From: Celeribacter halophilus
GTDB taxonomy: Bacteria > Pseudomonadota > Alphaproteobacteria > Rhodobacterales > Rhodobacteraceae
Assembly (NCBI RefSeq): GCF_900114135.1
Contig: NZ_FORY01000008.1
Coordinates: 62,001 to 126,000, forward strand
Direction: 5' to 3'
DNA: 64,000 nucleotides
In this document: positions 25,831 through 35,126 of the stretch, piece after piece
Layout: each line of letters begins with the position of its first letter
Position numbering within the stretch: position 1 is the stretch's first letter
The notes under the pieces: model-generated
The model's input: the letters and a program-made list of their open reading frames with translations, nothing else
Database searches by the model: none
What the model was told of the DNA's origin: nothing
Position numbers and translations under genes: made by a program

Positions 25831-26474
25831 CCTTCCACCTCCTCGAATTCGGCCTGAAGCCCGCGCACAAACTCCATCAATCCCGGCTGCTGCGCACGGC
25901 GCAAGCGTTCGGCCTCGATGATGGTCTTGAGACGTGTAAAGCTGGTCTCCAGATTGTCATTCACCAGAACATAATCATAGCCGTCCCAATGGCTGATTTC
26001 GTCCCAGCTTTTCTCCATCCGTTTCGCAATTGTCTCCGCACTGTCCTGACCGCGGGTCTCCAGACGGCGACGCAGCTCCTTGATCGACGGAGGCAGCACG
26101 AAGACCGACAGAACATGATCGCGCAGCACGGAATTGGCGATCTGTTGCGCCCCTTGCCAATCCACATCGAAAAGCACATCGCGCCCTGACTCGATCGCTT
26201 TGCGCACAGGGGCCGCAGGCGAACCGTAGAAATTGCCGAACACATGGGCATGTTCGAGCATTTCGCCCTCGGATACCATCTGTTTGAAACGGGTCTCGTC
26301 GACGAAGTGGTAATGCACCCCGTCCTCCTCACCCTCTCGCGGCGCGCGGGTGGTGGCAGAGACCGAAAAGCTCAAGGTCTCGTCCCAGCCCATCAACTGA
26401 CGCGCCAAAGTCGATTTCCCCGCCCCCGAAGGCGAAGACAAAATGATAAGAAGACCACGCCGGTCGGCTGCCAT
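25827..26474 (-). CDS. gmk: Guanylate kinase
   Basis: A 215-residue kinase that converts GMP to GDP with ATP. The P-loop [10 protein letters not shown] is at residues 13-22, followed by the GMP-binding segment [13 protein letters not shown] and DGVHYHFVD, then [13 protein letters not shown] and [10 protein letters not shown]. The ATG at 26474 has GGGAG seven bases upstream; the frame upstream to 26540 adds only basic residues outside the family. It overlaps the carbonic anhydrase gene by four bases. Confidence 0.95.
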   Translation of the reverse strand: MAADRRGLLIILSSPSGAGKSTLARQLMGWDETLSFSVSATTRAPREGEEDGVHYHFVDETRFKQMVSEGEMLEHAHVFGNFYGSPAAPVRKAIESGRDVLFDVDWQGAQQIANSVLRDHVLSVFVLPPSIKELRRRLETRGQDSAETIAKRMEKSWDEISHWDGYDYVLVNDNLETSFTRLKTIIEAERLRRAQQPGLMEFVRGLQAEFEEVEG

Positions 26475-27105
26475 GTCTGTGCTCCCTTGACCTGTCCGGA
26501 CCCCTGCCCGAACCTTGCTCCGTCTATAACGGCTGGTCACCGTGAAGGCCAGTATTGCGCGTCATTGTGAAGGGCATCCCATGCTGGAACGAAACCGCCC
26601 GTGGACGACATGTGGGCGTATATGCAGGCCGATATCGAGACTCACTTTACGCCTGTGCTGTCACAATTTGGTCCCGATTTTTCCAAGATTGACCCACGCA
26701 GGTCCGGTTTCACGGCTTGCCTAAAATTTTAAGAAAATAAAGGCTATTAAGTGATTCCGTAGAGCCATGTTTTTTCGATTTCCTTATAAGATATTGGAGT
26801 TTTTATCTCTTTTCAGAGAATGAGATCCTGCCTGATTGCAATTCCCTAAGTTTCTCAAGGCAATTTTTCGCAACTCAATGCCCGGTGTTAACCAATGATT
26901 AGGATTTTGCTCCAAATCTGGCAAACTCATGGCATATTCCGGTCAAGCCAGCGGGTCTCTGGGTAAAGGGTCATTCGGGCGTGAGACATGGTGCAAGACG
27001 CCATTCCATGCAGATACACCCGTTAACCCTGCGTCAACAGACGGAACCCGAAAAACAGCTAGAGACCCGCAAAGGGCATGGATCGTGCAGTAAACAGGTG
27101 TTGTG
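26475..27105. other. AT-richer intergenic region gmk / PAS gene
   Basis: The 631 bases carry only short open frames without binding sites and no gene is called. The middle (about 26700-26960) is clearly AT-richer than its flanks. Two CtrA-like sites lie in it, TTAA-N7-TTAG at 26888-26902 and TTAA-N7-TCAA at 27023-27037, the second 68 bases before the PAS gene. gmk would be transcribed from its left end. Confidence 0.5.
26888..27037 (+). promoter_or_regulatory. Pair of CtrA-like sites before the PAS_5 gene
   Basis: TTAACCAATGATTAG (26888-26902) and TTAACCCTGCGTCAA (27023-27037) each match seven of the eight fixed bases of the TTAA-N7-TTAA CtrA box, both with the TTAACC form common in Caulobacter. 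Chance matches are possible in AT-rich DNA. Confidence 0.4.
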
Positions 27106-27840
27106 ATGAAAATCGAATATGTCAACGGAGACAATGTTATCTCCCTTATGCCTCGACGCTTGGATACGTATTTTCCGGCGGTCAAAACGGTTGAGGCCTA
27201 TTGGGAAGGCTTGCGCAACGGGCGACCGGTGCCAGCGCGCTCCGAAATCGATCCGCGCGGCATGCAACCGGCGCTGGAATTTGCCTTTATCCTTGAACGC
27301 GTTGCTCCCGGCGTGGCGCGGTTCCGTCTGGCGGGCATGCATCTGACCGACCTGATGGGCATGGAGGTGCGCGGCATGCCGCTGACCGCGATGTTCGTGC
27401 CGGAAAGCCGCGCGAAACTCTCGGAAGCGCTCGAAGCGGTGTTTGAGACCCCACAGGTCATTGTTGTCACCTTGAAGGCCGAGCGCGGAATCGGGCGGGG
27501 CGAGATGGAGGCGCAGCTTTTGCTCTGTCCGTTAAAATCCGACCTCGGGGATGTGAATCGCGTCCTTGGCTGTTTGCAGTCCAAAGGCGACATCGGCCGC
27601 CAGCCGCGCCGGTTTGAAGTGATCAACATCCAGTCGCGCCCGCTGCTCGGCAATCCGATGGACCAGACCTTCCAGACAACACCCAAAGGCAGTCCCGTGC
27701 CCGCCGGATTTGCCGAGGCGAAAAAGACCTATGAGGACAGTCGCACCGCTCTGACCCCACAGGAAGGGGCGACTAAACAGCCCTCCAGACCTCCGCGTTC
27801 CAAGAAACCCTTTCTGCGACTAATAAAGTCGGATGATTAA
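27106..27840 (+). CDS. PAS domain protein (PAS_5 / DUF1457 type)
   Basis: A 244-residue protein. The N-terminal 160 residues fit the PAS_5 family common in alphaproteobacteria: LDTYFPAVKTVEAYWEGLRNGRPVPARSEIDP, then a strand-rich part with RFRLAGMHLTDLMGMEVRGMP and a CxL strand near 135. The last 65 residues are a polar Pro/Lys-rich tail, probably unstructured. PAS_5 proteins lack a signalling output domain and their ligands are unknown; some have been tied to cell-cycle or polysaccharide functions. An adjoining GTG at 27103 could also serve as start. It is monocistronic and ends in a shared hairpin with the aroG-like gene. Confidence 0.8.
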   Translation: MKIEYVNGDNVISLMPRRLDTYFPAVKTVEAYWEGLRNGRPVPARSEIDPRGMQPALEFAFILERVAPGVARFRLAGMHLTDLMGMEVRGMPLTAMFVPESRAKLSEALEAVFETPQVIVVTLKAERGIGRGEMEAQLLLCPLKSDLGDVNRVLGCLQSKGDIGRQPRRFEVINIQSRPLLGNPMDQTFQTTPKGSPVPAGFAEAKKTYEDSRTALTPQEGATKQPSRPPRSKKPFLRLIKSDD

Positions 27841-27962
27841 CCTGTTTCGCGACAGGCGTCACAGGGTTTGGGAAACCGCGCAATCAGGAACATTCAAGGT
27901 CCAGTGACATATGCTGCGCTTTTTCTGTATCAATATCGGAAACAAGTTTCATCCAGAGACGA

Positions 27963-27989
27963 GAAAGCCGGACATAAAGCCCGGCTTTC
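27963..27989. terminator. Bidirectional hairpin between PAS_5 gene and DAHP synthase gene
   Basis: GAAAGCCGG (27963-27971) pairs with CCGGCTTTC (27981-27989) over a 9-base loop. It lies in the 171-base convergent gap and could end transcripts of both genes; the T tract is only three long on each side. Confidence 0.5.
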
Positions 27990-28011
27990 AACGTCTTGAT
28001 AATGAAAGACC

Positions 28012-29382
28012 TTAGGCGGTTGCAGCCACCGCTTCAGGTGTCTGACCCTTTTGCAGCTCTTCGGCCACAAGGAACGCCAGTTCCAGAGATTGCGAGGCGT
28101 TGAGACGCGGGTCGCAAGCGGTGTGATAGCGGTCGGCGAGGTTCTCGTCGGACACAGCCTGCAAGCCACCCGTGCATTCGGTCACATCCTTACCCGTCAT
28201 CTCGACATGCACGCCACCCGGAATGGTGCCCTGATCGCGGTGAATGGCGAAGAACTCCTGCACTTCGGAGAGGATCGCGTTGAACGGACGGGTTTTGTAG
28301 CCCGTCGAGGACTTGATCACATTGCCATGCATCGGATCACAGGACCAAACAACATTGGCGCCCTCGGATTTGACGGTCTCGACGAGACGCGGCAGGTGGT
28401 CGGCGACTTTCCCTGCCCCGAAACGTGCAATCAGCGTCAGACGCCCTGCTTCGTTTTCCGGGTTCAGTTTCGCCATCAGCACCTTGAGATCTTCGGCAGT
28501 GGTGGTCGGGCCGCATTTCAGGCCGATCGGGTTCTCGACCCCACGGCAGAATTCGACATGTGCACCATCCGGCTGACGTGTGCGGTCGCCGATCCAGATC
28601 ATGTGACCGGAGCCAGCAATCGTCGCGCCCGTGGTGCTGTCCACACGGGTCAGCGCCTCTTCATATTCCAGCAAAAGCGCCTCATGCGAGGTGTAGAAAT
28701 CCACGGTGTGCAGATCGTGGTTGTTCTCGGAGGTCATCCCCGCTGCTTTCATGAAATCAAGCGCATCCTGAATGCGGTTCGCCATGTCGCGGTATTTCTC
28801 GGCCTCATCGGATTCCGTAAAGCCCAGCGTCCAAGCGTGCACCCGATGAATATCGGCAAAGCCACCCTTCGAGAAGGCGCGCAGCAGGTTCAGCGAGGCC
28901 GCCGCCTGAGTGTAGGCCTGCAACATCCGGTTGGGATCGGGAATCCGCGCCTCGGGCGTGAAGTCGAAACCGTTGATGATGTCGCCACGGTAGGACGGAA
29001 GCTCCACGCCCCCCGCCGTTTCGGTCGGTGCCGAACGCGGCTTGGCGAACTGGCCAGCCATACGGCCCACTTTGACCACCGGCACTTTCGCCCCGAAGGT
29101 CAGCACCATCGCCATTTGCAGCATGACTTTGAATGTGTCGCGAATCTGGTCCGCGCCGAACTCGGCAAAGCTTTCCGCGCAATCGCCGCCCTGCAACAAA
29201 AACGCCTCGCCACGGGACGCTTTCGCCAGATCTCGTTTCAATTTACGCGCCTCGCCGGCAAAGACGAGCGGCGGATATTTGGCAAGCTGCGCCTCTACAG
29301 CGTTCAGCGCGGCCACGTCCGTATAGTCGGGCATTTGCACACGCGGTTTGTTGCGCCATGCGGTTTTCACCCAATCCGTCAT
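28012..29382 (-). CDS. 3-deoxy-7-phosphoheptulonate synthase, class II
   Basis: A 456-residue class II DAHP synthase, which joins phosphoenolpyruvate and erythrose 4-phosphate at the entry to the shikimate pathway. The metal ligands known from the Mycobacterium enzyme are all present: Cys in [11 protein letters not shown], His in SCDPMHGN, Glu in [15 protein letters not shown] and Asp in [18 protein letters not shown]. The phosphate-binding [11 protein letters not shown] is intact. It lacks the long N-terminal regulatory extension of the mycobacterial form. GGAG lies 8 bases before the ATG and overlaps the end of a possible six-codon upstream frame. It is divergent from the branched-chain amino acid transporter. 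Confidence 0.93.
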   Translation of the reverse strand: MTDWVKTAWRNKPRVQMPDYTDVAALNAVEAQLAKYPPLVFAGEARKLKRDLAKASRGEAFLLQGGDCAESFAEFGADQIRDTFKVMLQMAMVLTFGAKVPVVKVGRMAGQFAKPRSAPTETAGGVELPSYRGDIINGFDFTPEARIPDPNRMLQAYTQAAASLNLLRAFSKGGFADIHRVHAWTLGFTESDEAEKYRDMANRIQDALDFMKAAGMTSENNHDLHTVDFYTSHEALLLEYEEALTRVDSTTGATIAGSGHMIWIGDRTRQPDGAHVEFCRGVENPIGLKCGPTTTAEDLKVLMAKLNPENEAGRLTLIARFGAGKVADHLPRLVETVKSEGANVVWSCDPMHGNVIKSSTGYKTRPFNAILSEVQEFFAIHRDQGTIPGGVHVEMTGKDVTECTGGLQAVSDENLADRYHTACDPRLNASQSLELAFLVAEELQKGQTPEAVAATA

Positions 29383-29387
29383 CGTCT

Positions 29388-29408
29388 TTACTCCAAAATC
29401 TTGGTCAT
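29388..29408 (-). CDS. Possible six-codon leader cistron (MTKILE) before DAHP synthase
   Basis: On the minus strand ATG ACC AAG ATT TTG GAG TAA is preceded at close range by GGGGAGGAGAG, a stronger binding site than that of the gene itself. Its stop lies five bases before the synthase ATG and its last sense codon is part of the GGAG of that gene. Ribosomes ending here could reinitiate on the synthase. It has no aromatic codons, so it is not a classical attenuator peptide. It may be chance. Confidence 0.35.
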   Translation of the reverse strand: MTKILE

Positions 29409-29901
29409 CTCTCCTCCCCCATATGCGTGTTAGCGCACACAGAAGTCCGTAGACTTATAAGCAGGAGACGGGCGTGAGAAAACCCAAAAGAGACAGAAAA
29501 TTTCGCAGAAAACGCAATCAACTGCCTAATTCATGCGCGTTATGTCAAAAAACACTGCGGCACGCTTGCGCCAAAGCCGCTTTGACTGACATGCGGTGCA
29601 CAGGCCCTCTTACAGCGTGGCTTCTATTTTATCCCATATAAACCCTCCAGACAAACCCTCGGACGCACCATCAATCTGTGTTTCGTCCTATCATGAGTCG
29701 TCTTTTCAAAACATAAACGGCCAGACCTGTTCCGCGCCGCCACGCGCCAGATGACAACCACAGGAAAACGGCCCTTCGCGCAGTTCAAAGCTTAGGCAAA
29801 TGCAAAAAATTCGGTCAGCATTTCACGCGACTGTCTTCCCAATCGCAAAAACCCTGTCTAGTCTGCGCCACAGGACAAGATCCAAACAGGGAGTATACCA
29901 T
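29409..29901. other. Divergent intergenic region DAHP synthase / ABC binding protein
   Basis: The 493 bases hold no gene that I can support; the plus-strand frame from 29800 merely extends the binding protein upstream. GGGAG lies about ten bases before that protein's start. No known operator was recognised. Confidence 0.4.
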
Positions 29902-31077
29902 ATGAAAAAGCTGCTTCTGGCGTCTACCGCCGCAACTATGATGGCGGGCGCAGGCTTTGCCGAAGACGTCAAGGTCGGGATTATCCTCGGCTTCACCGGA
30001 CCGATTGAATCGCTGACGCCTGACATGGCGGCCAGTGCCGAACTGGCTCTGAAAGAAGTGAGCGACAGTGGCGCGTTCCTGGATGGCTCGACCATCACCC
30101 CCGTTCGCGCTGACAGCACCTGTGTCGATGCCGCAGCCGCCTCTGCCGCCGCAGAACGCCTGATCACCTCCGACGGTGTTGTAGCGATCATGGGCGCGGA
30201 TTGCTCCGGTGTGACCGGCGCGGTTCTCTCCAACGTGGCTGTGCCCAACGGTGTTGTGATGATTTCTCCGTCCGCAACCTCGCCGGGTCTAACCACGGTT
30301 GAAGACAACGGCCTGTTCTTCCGCACCTCGCCTTCCGATGCGCGCCAAGGGGAAATCCTTGCTGAAGTGCTTGAGGAAAAAGGCATCTCTTCGGTGGCTG
30401 TGAGCTACACCAACTCCGATTACGGCAAGGGTCTTGCCGACGCATTCGAGGCGGCCTTTGACGGTGAGATCACCATCAACACCTCCCACGAAGACGGCAA
30501 GGCCGACTATTCCGCCGAGATCGGCGCACTGGCCTCTGCTGGCGGCGACGTGCTTGTGGTGCTTGGCTATGTGGACCAAGGCGGCAAGGGCATTATTCAG
30601 GCCGCAGCCGACACCGGTGCGTTTGACACCTTCCTGATGGGTGACGGCATGTATGGCGACAGCCTTGTGGCCGATCTTGGTGATATTGTCGAAGGTTCCA
30701 TGGGCATTGTGCCTTGGGCCGAAGGTGAAGGCACGGATGCGTTCAACGCATTGGGCGAAGCCGCTGGCATCAACGTCTCCTCCGCCTATACCCGCGAAAG
30801 CTATGACGCGGGCGCTCTGATCGCTCTGGCGATGGCCAAAGGTGGCGAAGCCACCAAAGAAGCGGTCGCGGCCAATGTGCTCGACGTGGCCAATGCGCCG
30901 GGTGAGAAAATCCTGCCCGGTGAACTGGATAAGGCGCTCAAAATCCTCGCAGAAGGTGGCGATATCGACTATGTCGGCGCAACCAATGTCGAGTTGATCG
31001 GACCGGGCGAAGCCGCAGGCACATATCGCTATTACACCATCACCGATGGCGACTTTGAAACGGTCGATATCCGCTAA
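29902..31077 (+). CDS. Branched-chain amino acid ABC transporter substrate-binding protein
   Basis: A 391-residue periplasmic protein of the Leu/Ile/Val-binding (type I, Peripla_BP_6) family. A Sec signal peptide ends about residue 20 (MKKLLLASTAATMMAGAGFA). VGIILGFTGPIESLTPDMAASAELALKE is the family start, and the two cysteines of DSTCVDAA and GADCSGVTG probably form a disulfide. GGGAG precedes the ATG at 29902. It is first of a five-gene transporter operon, separated from the ATPase genes by two hairpins. The ligand, an amino acid or related amide, cannot be fixed from sequence. Confidence 0.88.
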   Translation: MKKLLLASTAATMMAGAGFAEDVKVGIILGFTGPIESLTPDMAASAELALKEVSDSGAFLDGSTITPVRADSTCVDAAAASAAAERLITSDGVVAIMGADCSGVTGAVLSNVAVPNGVVMISPSATSPGLTTVEDNGLFFRTSPSDARQGEILAEVLEEKGISSVAVSYTNSDYGKGLADAFEAAFDGEITINTSHEDGKADYSAEIGALASAGGDVLVVLGYVDQGGKGIIQAAADTGAFDTFLMGDGMYGDSLVADLGDIVEGSMGIVPWAEGEGTDAFNALGEAAGINVSSAYTRESYDAGALIALAMAKGGEATKEAVAANVLDVANAPGEKILPGELDKALKILAEGGDIDYVGATNVELIGPGEAAGTYRYYTITDGDFETVDIR

Positions 31078-31098
31078 GTCGCGATAAAATCATCATTG

Positions 31099-31158
31099 GC
31101 CCGGGGCGCATCTCATGCGTTCCGGGCTCACTGTTCCGGCCAACTCACAAAGGCCGGA
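31099..31158 (+). promoter_or_regulatory. Two mRNA hairpins after the ABC binding-protein gene
   Basis: Stem 1 pairs GCCCGG and CGCAT (31099-31111) with ATGCG and CCGGGC (31115-31127); stem 2 pairs TCCGGCC (31135-31141) with GGCCGGA (31152-31158). No T run follows. The layout repeats that after pstS and would favour expression of the binding protein over the membrane parts. Confidence 0.6.
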
Positions 31159-31180
31159 CCATATACGGGGACACTGACAT

Positions 31181-31966
31181 ATGATCGAAGTGCGTGATTT
31201 GCACATGCATTTCGGCGGTTTTCGTGCGGTTGATGGGGCCTCGCTCACACTGGAGCAAGGATCGATCACAGGGCTCATCGGGCCCAATGGCGCGGGGAAA
31301 ACGTCGCTTTTCAACTGTATTGCAGGGGTGTTAACCCCGACCTCCGGACAGGTGTTCTTCGATGGCGAAGACATCACGGGGCTCAAACCGCACGAACTGT
31401 TCCACAAGGGCATTTTGCGCACCTTCCAGATCGCGCATGAATTCGGCTCCATGACCTGCCGCGAGAACCTGATGATGGTGCCTGCGGGCCAGTCGGGCGA
31501 GACGCTTTGGAACACATGGTTCGGGCGCAAACGCATCGCCGAAGAAGAACGCGCGCTGCGTGCAAAAGCCGACGAAGTTCTTGAATTTTTGACGATTTCC
31601 CATATTGCCGATCTCAAGGCGGGCGAGATTTCCGGTGGCCAGAAGAAACTTCTGGAACTGGGCCGCACCATGATGGTCGATGCCAAGATGGTGTTTCTTG
31701 ACGAGGTCGGCGCAGGTGTGAACCGTACGCTACTCTATACGATCGGGGATGCGATCAAACGGCTCAACGTCGAGCGCGGCTACACGTTTTGCATGATCGA
31801 ACATGACATGGAATTCATCAAACAGCTTTGCGATCCTGTGATCGTCATGGCGCAGGGCAAGGTCATGGCCACCGGCAGCGCCAGCGAGATCATGCAGAAC
31901 GAAGCGGTGATCGAGGCCTATCTCGGCACCGGGGTGAAGAACAAGAAAACGGAGGAGGCACAATGA
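31181..31966 (+). CDS. livG: Branched-chain amino acid ABC transporter ATP-binding protein LivG-type
   Basis: A 261-residue ATPase. Walker A is GPNGAGKTSLF, the signature ISGGQKKLLELGRTMM, Walker B MVFLDEVGAGVN and the switch His lies in CMIEHDMEFI. The usual Pro after the Walker B Glu (DEPxAG) is Val here. FGGFRAVDGASL and the C-terminal EAYLGTG are LivG hallmarks. It follows the binding protein by 103 bases and overlaps livF by four (ATGA). Confidence 0.92.
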   Translation: MIEVRDLHMHFGGFRAVDGASLTLEQGSITGLIGPNGAGKTSLFNCIAGVLTPTSGQVFFDGEDITGLKPHELFHKGILRTFQIAHEFGSMTCRENLMMVPAGQSGETLWNTWFGRKRIAEEERALRAKADEVLEFLTISHIADLKAGEISGGQKKLLELGRTMMVDAKMVFLDEVGAGVNRTLLYTIGDAIKRLNVERGYTFCMIEHDMEFIKQLCDPVIVMAQGKVMATGSASEIMQNEAVIEAYLGTGVKNKKTEEAQ

Positions 31967-32667
31967 GTTTCCTCCATGCCAGTGAAATGCGCGGCGGCTA
32001 TGGCGGTGCGGATATTCTGCACGGCTGCACGCTCACCGTGCAAAAGGGCGAGATTGCAGTGATCGTTGGTCCCAATGGCGCGGGCAAGTCCACCGCGATG
32101 AAAGCCGTTTTCGGGATGCTCAAGCTGCGCGAGGGCGCTGTCTATCTCGATGGTGAGGACATCACCGGCCTCTCGCCTCAGGAACGGGTCTACAAGGGCA
32201 TGGGCTTTGTGCCCCAGACCCACAATATTTTCCCGACCATGACCGTGCGCGAAAATCTTGAGATGGGGGCCTTCATCCGCAAGGACGAGATCGAACCGAC
32301 GATTGAACAGGTCTATGAACTGTTTCCGGCGGTCTATGAAAAGCGCAACCAGAACGCGGGCGAACTGTCCGGCGGTCAGCGCCAACAGGTCGCAGTGGGG
32401 CGTGCGCTTATGACCCAGCCGAAACTTCTGATGCTTGATGAACCGACAGCGGGGGTCTCTCCCATCGTGATGGACGAGTTGTTCGACCGCATCATCGAGG
32501 TTGCCAAGACCGGCATTTCGATCCTGATGGTCGAACAGAACGCCCGTCAGGCGCTGGAGATCGCGGACAAGGGCTATGTGTTGGTGCAGGGTGCGAATGC
32601 CTATACCGACACGGGCGCCAACCTTCTGGCGGATCCCGAGGTCCGTCGCACATTTCTTGGCGGATAA
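31963..32667 (+). CDS. livF: Branched-chain amino acid ABC transporter ATP-binding protein LivF-type
   Basis: A 234-residue ATPase with Walker A GPNGAGKSTAM, signature LSGGQRQQVAVGRALM, Walker B LLMLDEPTAGVSP and switch His replaced in the usual LivF manner (MVEQNARQALEIAD). It pairs with LivG to power the importer. GGAGGAGG in the end of livG precedes the ATG at 31963; the open frame upstream is an out-of-frame reading of livG. livH follows after 11 bases. Confidence 0.92.
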   Translation: MSFLHASEMRGGYGGADILHGCTLTVQKGEIAVIVGPNGAGKSTAMKAVFGMLKLREGAVYLDGEDITGLSPQERVYKGMGFVPQTHNIFPTMTVRENLEMGAFIRKDEIEPTIEQVYELFPAVYEKRNQNAGELSGGQRQQVAVGRALMTQPKLLMLDEPTAGVSPIVMDELFDRIIEVAKTGISILMVEQNARQALEIADKGYVLVQGANAYTDTGANLLADPEVRRTFLGG

Positions 32668-32678
32668 GGAGAGGGCAT

Positions 32679-33689
32679 ATGGATATTCTCAACGCCCTTG
32701 TGGCATTCACCAATTTCGTGGTGGTTCCGGCCACCGCCTATGGCTCCCAGCTGGCCTTGGGGGCTCTGGGCGTCACGCTGATCTATGGCGTCCTGCGGTT
32801 TTCCAACTTTGCCCATGGCGAGACCATGTCATTCGGCGCGATGGTCGTCGTGCTGGTCACGGGGCTGTTCCAAAGCTGGGGCCTGTCGCTCGGCGCACTG
32901 CCCACGGCGCTTCTGGCCCTGCCCTTTGGTATTCTCGCCACGGCGCTTCTGTTGCTGCTCACCGATCGCGTGGTCTACAAATTCTATCGCAAGGTCAAAG
33001 CCGTGCCGGTTATGTTCGTGATCGTCTCCACCGGCGTCATGTTCGTAATGAACGGCTTGGTTCGGATGGTTGTCGGGACAGATGACCGACGCTTTTCCGA
33101 CGGAGCGCGGTTCGTCATCAATGCCCGTGAATTCAAGGCGTGGTCCGGTCTCAACGAAGGGCTTGCGCTCAAGACCACGCAGGTGATCACCGTGGTTGTG
33201 GCCATGATCACCGTGGCGGCCTTGTTCTGGTTCCTGAACAAGACCCGCACCGGAAAATCCATGCGTGCCTTTTCGGACAACGAAGACCTCGCGCTGTTGT
33301 CGGGCATCAATCCGGAGCGTGTGGTGATGATCACATGGCTTCTGGTGGCCGCACTCGCCACCATCGCGGGAACGCTTTACGGGTTGGACAAGTCCTACAA
33401 ACCTTTCATCTTCCAGCAACTCCTGCTGCCCGTCTTTGCCGCCGCCATTGTCGGAGGGATCGGCAACCCCTTGGGGGCTGTGGCTGGCGGGTTTGTCATC
33501 GCGTTTTCCGAAGTGACGCTGACCTATGCGTTCAAGAAGGTCGTGACCTATCTTGGACCGGACAGCTGGGCGCCTGACGGGTTGGTGCAGCTTCTCTCGA
33601 CCGATTACAAATTCGCAGTCTCCTTCGCGATCCTGATCATCGTTTTGCTGTTCAAACCCACGGGGCTTTTCAAGGGGCAATCGATATGA
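32679..33689 (+). CDS. livH: Branched-chain amino acid ABC transporter permease LivH-type
   Basis: A 336-residue inner-membrane permease with about eight hydrophobic helices. Family motifs are LGVTLIYGVLRFSNFAHGE near residue 35 and KTRTGKSMRAFSDNEDLALLSGIN (the loop that meets the ATPase) near 195, then GGIGNPLGAVAGGF. GGAGAGG precedes the ATG. The end overlaps livM by four bases (ATGA), so the permease pair is coupled. Confidence 0.91.
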   Translation: MDILNALVAFTNFVVVPATAYGSQLALGALGVTLIYGVLRFSNFAHGETMSFGAMVVVLVTGLFQSWGLSLGALPTALLALPFGILATALLLLLTDRVVYKFYRKVKAVPVMFVIVSTGVMFVMNGLVRMVVGTDDRRFSDGARFVINAREFKAWSGLNEGLALKTTQVITVVVAMITVAALFWFLNKTRTGKSMRAFSDNEDLALLSGINPERVVMITWLLVAALATIAGTLYGLDKSYKPFIFQQLLLPVFAAAIVGGIGNPLGAVAGGFVIAFSEVTLTYAFKKVVTYLGPDSWAPDGLVQLLSTDYKFAVSFAILIIVLLFKPTGLFKGQSI

Positions 33690-35017
33690 CCCAAGCACAG
33701 ACACAAACATCGACCACCACCCTGCCCCGTGCGCCACTCTACTTCGCGGCCATGGCGGTTCTGATCGCTGCGGTCGGGTTTCTCCAGTCGTGGAACTCGG
33801 CGCTCTCCATTCTCAACATGGGGCTGATCTCGGCCATCATGGCGCTGGGGGTGAACCTTCAATGGGGCTATGCGGGCCTGTTTAATGTGGGCGTCATGGG
33901 GTTCACCGCCCTTGGCGGTCTCGCCGTGGTCCTGACTTCCATGCCGCCTGTGCCCGCGGCATGGTCTGCGGGCGGCGGGCGGATGATCCTAGCGCTGCTG
34001 GTTGGTGTCGGCACGATTGCTCTGGCGGTTCTGACATATCCGCGCCTGCCGAAAACGCGTCTGCGCGGTGTGATCCTGACCGTCATTCTGGTTGGCGGTT
34101 TCTTCGCCTTCCGCGCGCTTTTCGATCCGGCTGTGGAAGCCATCGAAGCCGTTGATCCCGCCGTGTCCGGCTATCTGGGCGGCATGGGGCTACCGGTGAT
34201 CTTTGCATGGCCTGTGGGCGCCTTGCTCGCCGCAGGGGCTGCATGGCTTGTGGCGAAAACCGCTTTGGGCCTGCGGTCGGATTACCTCGCCATTGCCACT
34301 TTGGGCATTGCGGAAATCATCCTCGCGGTTTTGAAAAACGAAGACTGGCTTTCACGCGGCGTCAAAAACGTCAACGGCCTGCCGCGTCCTGTACCCTATG
34401 AAATCAACCTGCAACAAAACGAGTGGTTCCTCGGCCTTATGGCCAAACTCGGCATGGATCCGGTCACAGGGTCGTCGATTTTCGTCAAACTGCTCTATGC
34501 GGGAATTTTTCTGGCGGTGATCTTTGTCATCGTCGTGGCGATGGAATTGGCGCTCAAAAGCCCGTGGGGCCGGATGATGCGTGCGATCCGTGACAATGAG
34601 GTGGCCTCCGAAGCCATGGGCAAGGATGTCACCGGACGGCATTTGCAGATTTTCGTTCTGGGAGCGGCGATCATCGGTTTTGCCGGTGCGATGATGACCA
34701 CGCTGGACGGACAGTTGACCCCAACCACCTACCAGCCCCTGCGTTACACCTTCCTGATCTGGGTGATGGTGATCGTCGGCGGTTCTGGCAACAACTGGGG
34801 CGCGGTTCTGGGCGGTATGCTGATCTGGTTCTTGTGGGTCGAGGTCGAACCCATCGGCGCATGGATCGTCAATGTTCTGACCTCTGGTCTGGAGGACGGC
34901 TCTGCGCTCAAGGCCGGTCTGATCGAACGCGTGGCCTATATGCGCTACCTGACGATGGGCGTGATCCTTCTCGTGGTGCTGCGGTTTTCGCCCCGCGGGC
35001 TTTTGCCCGAAAAATAG
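33686..35017 (+). CDS. livM: Branched-chain amino acid ABC transporter permease LivM-type
   Basis: A 443-residue permease with about ten hydrophobic segments. ALGVNLQWGYAGLFNVGVMGF and the ATPase contact loop SPWGRMMRAIRDNEVASEAMGKD (near residue 300) identify the LivM branch, as does GGSGNNWGAVLGG. A longer than usual stretch (about 80-190) between the first and second conserved regions adds two helices. It ends the operon; a strong hairpin follows 43 bases after the stop. Confidence 0.91.
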   Translation: MTQAQTQTSTTTLPRAPLYFAAMAVLIAAVGFLQSWNSALSILNMGLISAIMALGVNLQWGYAGLFNVGVMGFTALGGLAVVLTSMPPVPAAWSAGGGRMILALLVGVGTIALAVLTYPRLPKTRLRGVILTVILVGGFFAFRALFDPAVEAIEAVDPAVSGYLGGMGLPVIFAWPVGALLAAGAAWLVAKTALGLRSDYLAIATLGIAEIILAVLKNEDWLSRGVKNVNGLPRPVPYEINLQQNEWFLGLMAKLGMDPVTGSSIFVKLLYAGIFLAVIFVIVVAMELALKSPWGRMMRAIRDNEVASEAMGKDVTGRHLQIFVLGAAIIGFAGAMMTTLDGQLTPTTYQPLRYTFLIWVMVIVGGSGNNWGAVLGGMLIWFLWVEVEPIGAWIVNVLTSGLEDGSALKAGLIERVAYMRYLTMGVILLVVLRFSPRGLLPEK

Positions 35018-35059
35018 GGGGTTGGGCATCGACCCCAATCCGGCAAACATCAGACATGG

Positions 35060-35089
35060 AAAAAGGCGGCTCATAAGGCCGCCTTTTTT
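35060..35089. terminator. Bidirectional terminator, liv operon / RTX-Hint gene
   Basis: AAAAAGGCGGC (35060-35070) pairs with GCCGCCTTTTT (35078-35088) over a 7-base loop. A T run follows on either strand, so it can end both the liv operon from the left and the RTX/Hint gene from the right. Confidence 0.88.
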
Positions 35090-35126
35090 CGTCATTCCGT
35101 AATAGAGCTGCGCCCGTTTGCGCGAC

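Noticed and set aside
26542-26724. 60-codon frame in the gmk/PAS gap
   Set aside because: Cys/Arg-rich product without family or binding site.
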